NCBI GenBank assembly: GCA_021848555.1
Contig: JAJZUN010000004.1
Location: forward strand, 1-18,484
Origin: Pseudomonadota bacterium
Lineage (GTDB): Bacteria; Pseudomonadota; Gammaproteobacteria; Burkholderiales; SG8-39
Direction: 5' to 3'
DNA length: 18,484 nucleotides
In this document: in pieces, positions 15,161-18,484 of the stretch
Layout: each line of letters opens with the position of its first letter
Position numbering within the stretch: position 1 is the first letter of the stretch
Position numbers and translations under genes: made by a program
The notes under the pieces: model-generated
Seen by the model: only the letters and a program-made list of their open reading frames with translations
The model's database searches: none
Told to the model about the DNA's origin: nothing

Positions 15161-17698
15161 ATGAAAACGCGGATCATCACTTCTCTGGCCCTGTTGTTCG
15201 CCCTGTTTACCAGCGGTTCCGTGCTGGCCTTGTTGACCTTCGGCAGCGCGACCGACCTCTACGGGCATGTCGTCAAGTTGCATCAGATCGAAGACTTGAG
15301 GCGGGAACTCCTGGCAAAGGTGCTCAGAGTTCAAGCGGATCTGTTCACCTTCTCTGCCGCGAGCGAGACCGACCTGACCGCCACCGTAAAAGATGCCGCC
15401 AGCCTGAGCGCCAGCGCCGGAAAGTGCGTGGGCTGCCACCATGAGCCCGTCGTCGCCGCGCGCCTCGACGCTGTGCAGAGGGGCGTGCGGGAGTATGAGA
15501 ATGCGTTGAGCTTCTACATGACCGCCCCGGCCGACAGCGAGCGCACTGCTCCGTTGCGCAAGGACGCCGCCATGCTCGGGAACGCGCTGCTGTCCAGCGT
15601 CGAGATCATGTCCTCCGAGGCCACCGCACGCCTGACGCACGTGAGCAGTGCCGCCAGGGCCGAGGCGCAGCGCGGAAAAATTCTGGTTGCAGCGACCTTT
15701 GTTCTGACTTGTCTTGTCGGCGTGTTCGTCGCGCTGCACCTGACACGTTCCATCACGCGGCCGGTTGGCGACATCGTCGAGGCGACCAGAGTTATTGCCG
15801 AGGGCAAGCTCGGCCATACCTTGTCGCGGACCTACCAGGCCGAATTCGGCGAACTCGCGCGCGCCTTCAACTCGATGAGCCTGTCCCTGAAAAGCGACCA
15901 GGACAAATTGTTGCGCGAGATGGCCGACAGGCGCCGCGCCGAAGCGGCGCTGCGCGCGAGCGAGGAACGTTACGCGCTGGCCGAACTGGGCGCGAACGAC
16001 GGGCTCTGGGACTGGGACCTCGGCGCGCAAAAGATCTACTTCTCGCCGCGCTGGAGATCGATGCTCGGATACGCGGGCCAGGTGCTGGGGTCGACGCCGG
16101 ATGACTGGTTCAATCTGGTCCACGCCGATGATCTCCCGGCGCTGCAGGGGCGTCTGGCGGCGCATTTGAGCGGGGAAGCCGAACATTTTTCGGCCGAGCA
16201 CCGCGTGCTGCACAAGGACGGGACCTATCGCTGGGTGCTGACCCGGGGCATTGCGGTCCGCGACGCCGCGGGGAAGGCCGTTCGCATGGCGGGTTCGCAG
16301 ACGGACGTCACCGACCGCAAGCAGGCGGAACAGCAGTTGTTCCACGACGCATTTCACGACGTACTCACCGAGCTTCCAAATCGCGCCCTGTTCGTCAACC
16401 GGCTGCAGCATGCGTTCAGCGCCGCGCCCCGGCACAAGGACGGCTCGTTCGCGGTGCTGTTTCTGGATCTGGACCGGTTCAAGTTCATCAACGACAGCTA
16501 CGGCCATGCGGTCGGCGACCAGCTCCTGCGCGCGTTCGCCGCGCGCCTGGCCGAGTCGCTGCGGCCGGGGGACACCGTCGCGCGCTTCGGCGGCGATGAA
16601 TTCGCGATACTGCTGAGCCAGGTCGCCGATGTCAGCGACGCCGTGCTGGTGGCCGAGCGCGTGCTGGAGGGCCTGCGCCGGCCGTTCCTCGTCGATCAGC
16701 AGGCGCTTTACGCCAGCGCCAGCGTGGGCATCGCTCTCGCCGCGCAGACGCACGATGGGCCGGACCAGTTGCTGCGTGACGCCGATCTCGCGCTCTACCA
16801 GGCCAAGGCCAACGGCAAGGCGCGCTACGAAGTGTTTGATGCCTTCATGCGTTCGCGCACGCTGGATCAGTTGCACCTGGAAACCGACCTGCGCGGCGCG
16901 CTGGAGCGCGGGGAACTGCGCGTGTATTACCAGCCGATTTTCGATCTTCACCAGAATGCGATTACCGGCTTCGAGGCTTTGCTGCGCTGGCAACATCCGC
17001 AGCGCGGTCTGATTGCTCCTGACGATTTCATTCCGATCGCCGAGGAATGCGGGCTAATCGGCCGCATCGGGGAATGGGTGCTGCGCGAGGCGTGCGGAAA
17101 GCTGCAGCAGTATACGGCCAGCGACAGCTCGGGCCCTGCGCTGACGATGAACGTCAATGTCTCCAGCCGGCAGCTTACGCCGCTGCTGATCGAGCAGGTC
17201 AAGGCGGTTCTGCGCGAGACCGGCGTGGTGCCGCAAAACCTGGGGCTGGAGATCACCGAGAGCGTCATCATGACCGATGGCGATGCCACCGAGTCGCTGC
17301 TGCAGGAATTGAGAGGTCTGGGCGTCGGCATCCATATCGACGATTTCGGCACGGGTTACTCGTCTCTGAGCTATCTGCACCGCTTCCCGGTAGACAAGCT
17401 CAAGATCGACAAGAGTTTTGTCGGCACGGCGGGCACCAGCAAGGAAAACCTCGAGATCGTCAGAACCATCATGGGGCTGGCGAAGGTCCTGAACATGGAG
17501 GTGATCGCCGAAGGCGTCGAATCGCAAGAGCAGATGACCATGTTGCAGGAAATGGGTTGCCGCTTCGTTCAGGGTTTCCTGATCTCGAAACCGGCGGAGA
17601 TGCTGGATATCCTGGACACCAAGTGCGCTTTCACCTTGGTCGGCGCCACCGATGTGCTGCCGGGAGGCAGCGCTGAAGCTGCTGTGTCGGGCGCTTAG
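15161..17698 (+). CDS. Haem-c periplasmic sensor with HAMP-PAS-GGDEF-EAL
   Basis: An 845-residue membrane protein for c-di-GMP turnover. Membrane helices at about 7-28 and 173-195 bracket a periplasmic helical domain holding one haem c motif, CVGCHHEP, at 89-96. HAMP (about 193-245), PAS (about 262-390, ending TDVTDRKQAE), GGDEF (about 393-555) and EAL (about 570-815) follow. GGDEF is intact (477-481), and the inhibitory I-site RPGD (468-471) is correctly spaced before it. The EAL domain is intact: EALLRW 605-610, NVN near 664, ITE 698-700, DDFGTG 727-732, KID 748-750 and EGVE 784-787. Both synthesis and breakdown are thus possible. Covalent haem outside the membrane suggests that redox state or a gas ligand sets the output. 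No strong ribosome-binding site is seen. The best sigma-54 site in the window lies upstream. Confidence 0.95.
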   Translation: MKTRIITSLALLFALFTSGSVLALLTFGSATDLYGHVVKLHQIEDLRRELLAKVLRVQADLFTFSAASETDLTATVKDAASLSASAGKCVGCHHEPVVAARLDAVQRGVREYENALSFYMTAPADSERTAPLRKDAAMLGNALLSSVEIMSSEATARLTHVSSAARAEAQRGKILVAATFVLTCLVGVFVALHLTRSITRPVGDIVEATRVIAEGKLGHTLSRTYQAEFGELARAFNSMSLSLKSDQDKLLREMADRRRAEAALRASEERYALAELGANDGLWDWDLGAQKIYFSPRWRSMLGYAGQVLGSTPDDWFNLVHADDLPALQGRLAAHLSGEAEHFSAEHRVLHKDGTYRWVLTRGIAVRDAAGKAVRMAGSQTDVTDRKQAEQQLFHDAFHDVLTELPNRALFVNRLQHAFSAAPRHKDGSFAVLFLDLDRFKFINDSYGHAVGDQLLRAFAARLAESLRPGDTVARFGGDEFAILLSQVADVSDAVLVAERVLEGLRRPFLVDQQALYASASVGIALAAQTHDGPDQLLRDADLALYQAKANGKARYEVFDAFMRSRTLDQLHLETDLRGALERGELRVYYQPIFDLHQNAITGFEALLRWQHPQRGLIAPDDFIPIAEECGLIGRIGEWVLREACGKLQQYTASDSSGPALTMNVNVSSRQLTPLLIEQVKAVLRETGVVPQNLGLEITESVIMTDGDATESLLQELRGLGVGIHIDDFGTGYSSLSYLHRFPVDKLKIDKSFVGTAGTSKENLEIVRTIMGLAKVLNMEVIAEGVESQEQMTMLQEMGCRFVQGFLISKPAEMLDILDTKCAFTLVGATDVLPGGSAEAAVSGA

Positions 17699-17750
17699 AA
17701 CTCTTTTTTCCATATAGCATAATTTCCAGCGGTTGTTGATGAGGGAACGA

Positions 17751-18484
17751 ATGGGAGAGGTGGAACATCGCCGAAAATCCAAGCGCCATCCGGCACGGTG
17801 GAAGGCTGCCGTCGTTTTCGACAAAGCGGACGGCAAACCCATCCTGCATACCCACACCTTCGACTTGTCCGTCGGCGGCGCGGGCATACGCAGCGATTAC
17901 GGCGACCTGACGGGAGCCGTGGTTACGATATTGCTGGCGCAACCCGTGCGTCAAGGCGGTGAAGTACCGAAAATGCTGAAGCTAAGGGCGCAGGTAGTTT
18001 CGAGCGTGCATTCGCCGGCCATGTCCGGGTTCCGGCATGGCCTAAAATTCATACCATCCAGGGACGATGGAGGGAGTGTCCTCGGAAGTATTCTCGGTGC
18101 CGCAGAGGCTGCGCGCCCGGGCGGGGAGGTTGTCCCCGCAGCGCCTCCGGCGCCCGTCGTACCTGCGGCCGGTGGCCTCCTGGCGCAGCTCAGGCAGGCT
18201 GCGCTGGCGAAGCAGTTGGAGGAGCCGAAGGCGGACCCGAAAGAGCAAATGATTTCGCTCGTCAGCGGGGCGGTGGAGAGGGCCTATCGCTACCTGAAAG
18301 AGCTCGCCGGGCAGCTCAATCTGGTGAAGCCGGCCTATGCGAAGGCATACGCCATCGTCGGTGTGCCGAAATTCGATGACCTCAAATGGGAGGGCGTCCG
18401 GATCGATTTCCGTACCCGCGACCTCTCGCCGGCAACAAAGGTGCTCGAACAGCTTACGCTCAGCGTCAGCTTGTCCGCCAACAA
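17751..18484 (+). CDS. PilZ-domain protein, 3'-partial
   Basis: The frame starts at an ATG with an excellent site (GAGGGA, 4 nt upstream) and stays open to the window end, giving 244 codons. The N-terminal 105 residues are a PilZ domain, with the c-di-GMP-binding RxxxR at 8-12 (RKSKR) and DxSxGG at 38-43 (DLSVGG). An Ala/Pro-rich linker (about 117-142) and a helical, charged region follow, ending in a domain I do not recognise (about 166 onward, with KFDDLKWEGVRIDF). Its gene begins 52 bp after the stop of the GGDEF-EAL gene on the same strand, so it may be co-transcribed and act as a c-di-GMP receptor for it. A CATAAT at 17718-17723 could be a -10, but its -35 is poor. Confidence 0.88.
   Translation, partial: MGEVEHRRKSKRHPARWKAAVVFDKADGKPILHTHTFDLSVGGAGIRSDYGDLTGAVVTILLAQPVRQGGEVPKMLKLRAQVVSSVHSPAMSGFRHGLKFIPSRDDGGSVLGSILGAAEAARPGGEVVPAAPPAPVVPAAGGLLAQLRQAALAKQLEEPKADPKEQMISLVSGAVERAYRYLKELAGQLNLVKPAYAKAYAIVGVPKFDDLKWEGVRIDFRTRDLSPATKVLEQLTLSVSLSAN

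Noticed and set aside
14858..16996. Minus-strand frame of about 710 codons opposite the GGDEF-EAL gene
   Set aside because: It is a shadow of the GGDEF-EAL gene, starts inside that gene, and has no recognisable domain.
17665..17710. Possible terminator after the GGDEF-EAL gene ending in TTTTTT
   Set aside because: The only stem is 5 bp (AGCGC/GCGCT) with a long loop, and eight other bases separate it from the T-run.

Overview
The window is a GC-rich stretch of bacterial chromosome, most likely from a betaproteobacterium with respiration based on c-type cytochromes. The signs are many CXXCH haem motifs, a CcmC/CcmD haem-delivery pair, sigma-54 and FNR-type regulatory sites, and a c-di-GMP network. 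A relative of iron- or sulfur-oxidising or denitrifying lineages (Gallionellales, Nitrosomonadales, Rhodocyclales) would fit. That placement is inference; there is no rRNA or tRNA to fix it.

Left part (1-5650), electron transfer. A partial membrane monohaem cytochrome c on the + strand converges, through two strong terminators, on two minus-strand genes: a tetrahaem cytochrome c lipoprotein built from two c4-like halves, and a large protein joining nine CXXCH motifs to a multi-span b-type cytochrome domain. Upstream of the latter is a perfect FNR/Anr box with a correctly spaced -10 element. An exported Vgb-like beta-propeller protein follows.

Middle (5790-10520), haem sensing and haem handling. 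The minus-strand genes run ccmC-ccmD, a gap, then a periplasmic haem-c DUF3365 protein, a membrane histidine kinase and an NtrC-type sigma-54-dependent response regulator. The last three are tightly coupled (4-nt overlap, then a 6-nt gap), which suggests a signalling cascade from a haem-c sensor to sigma-54 transcription.

Right part (10795-18484), accessory redox and c-di-GMP genes. It holds a small cytochrome c, two single-domain hemerythrins (one with all seven di-iron ligands, one missing two), a PAS-EAL protein with a broken metal site, a HAMP-PAS-GGDEF-EAL protein with a haem-c motif in its periplasmic domain, and a PilZ-domain protein that runs off the window.

The main pattern is a set of -24/-12 (sigma-54) promoter-like sites with exact GG-N10-GC spacing. 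They lie in front of ccmC, both hemerythrins, the PAS-EAL gene and the haem-GGDEF-EAL gene, while the same window encodes a sigma-54 activator joined to a haem-c sensor. My working hypothesis is a local redox/haem-responsive sigma-54 regulon that controls c-di-GMP turnover, di-iron proteins and haem supply. The sites and motifs are read directly from the sequence; the regulatory wiring is inference.
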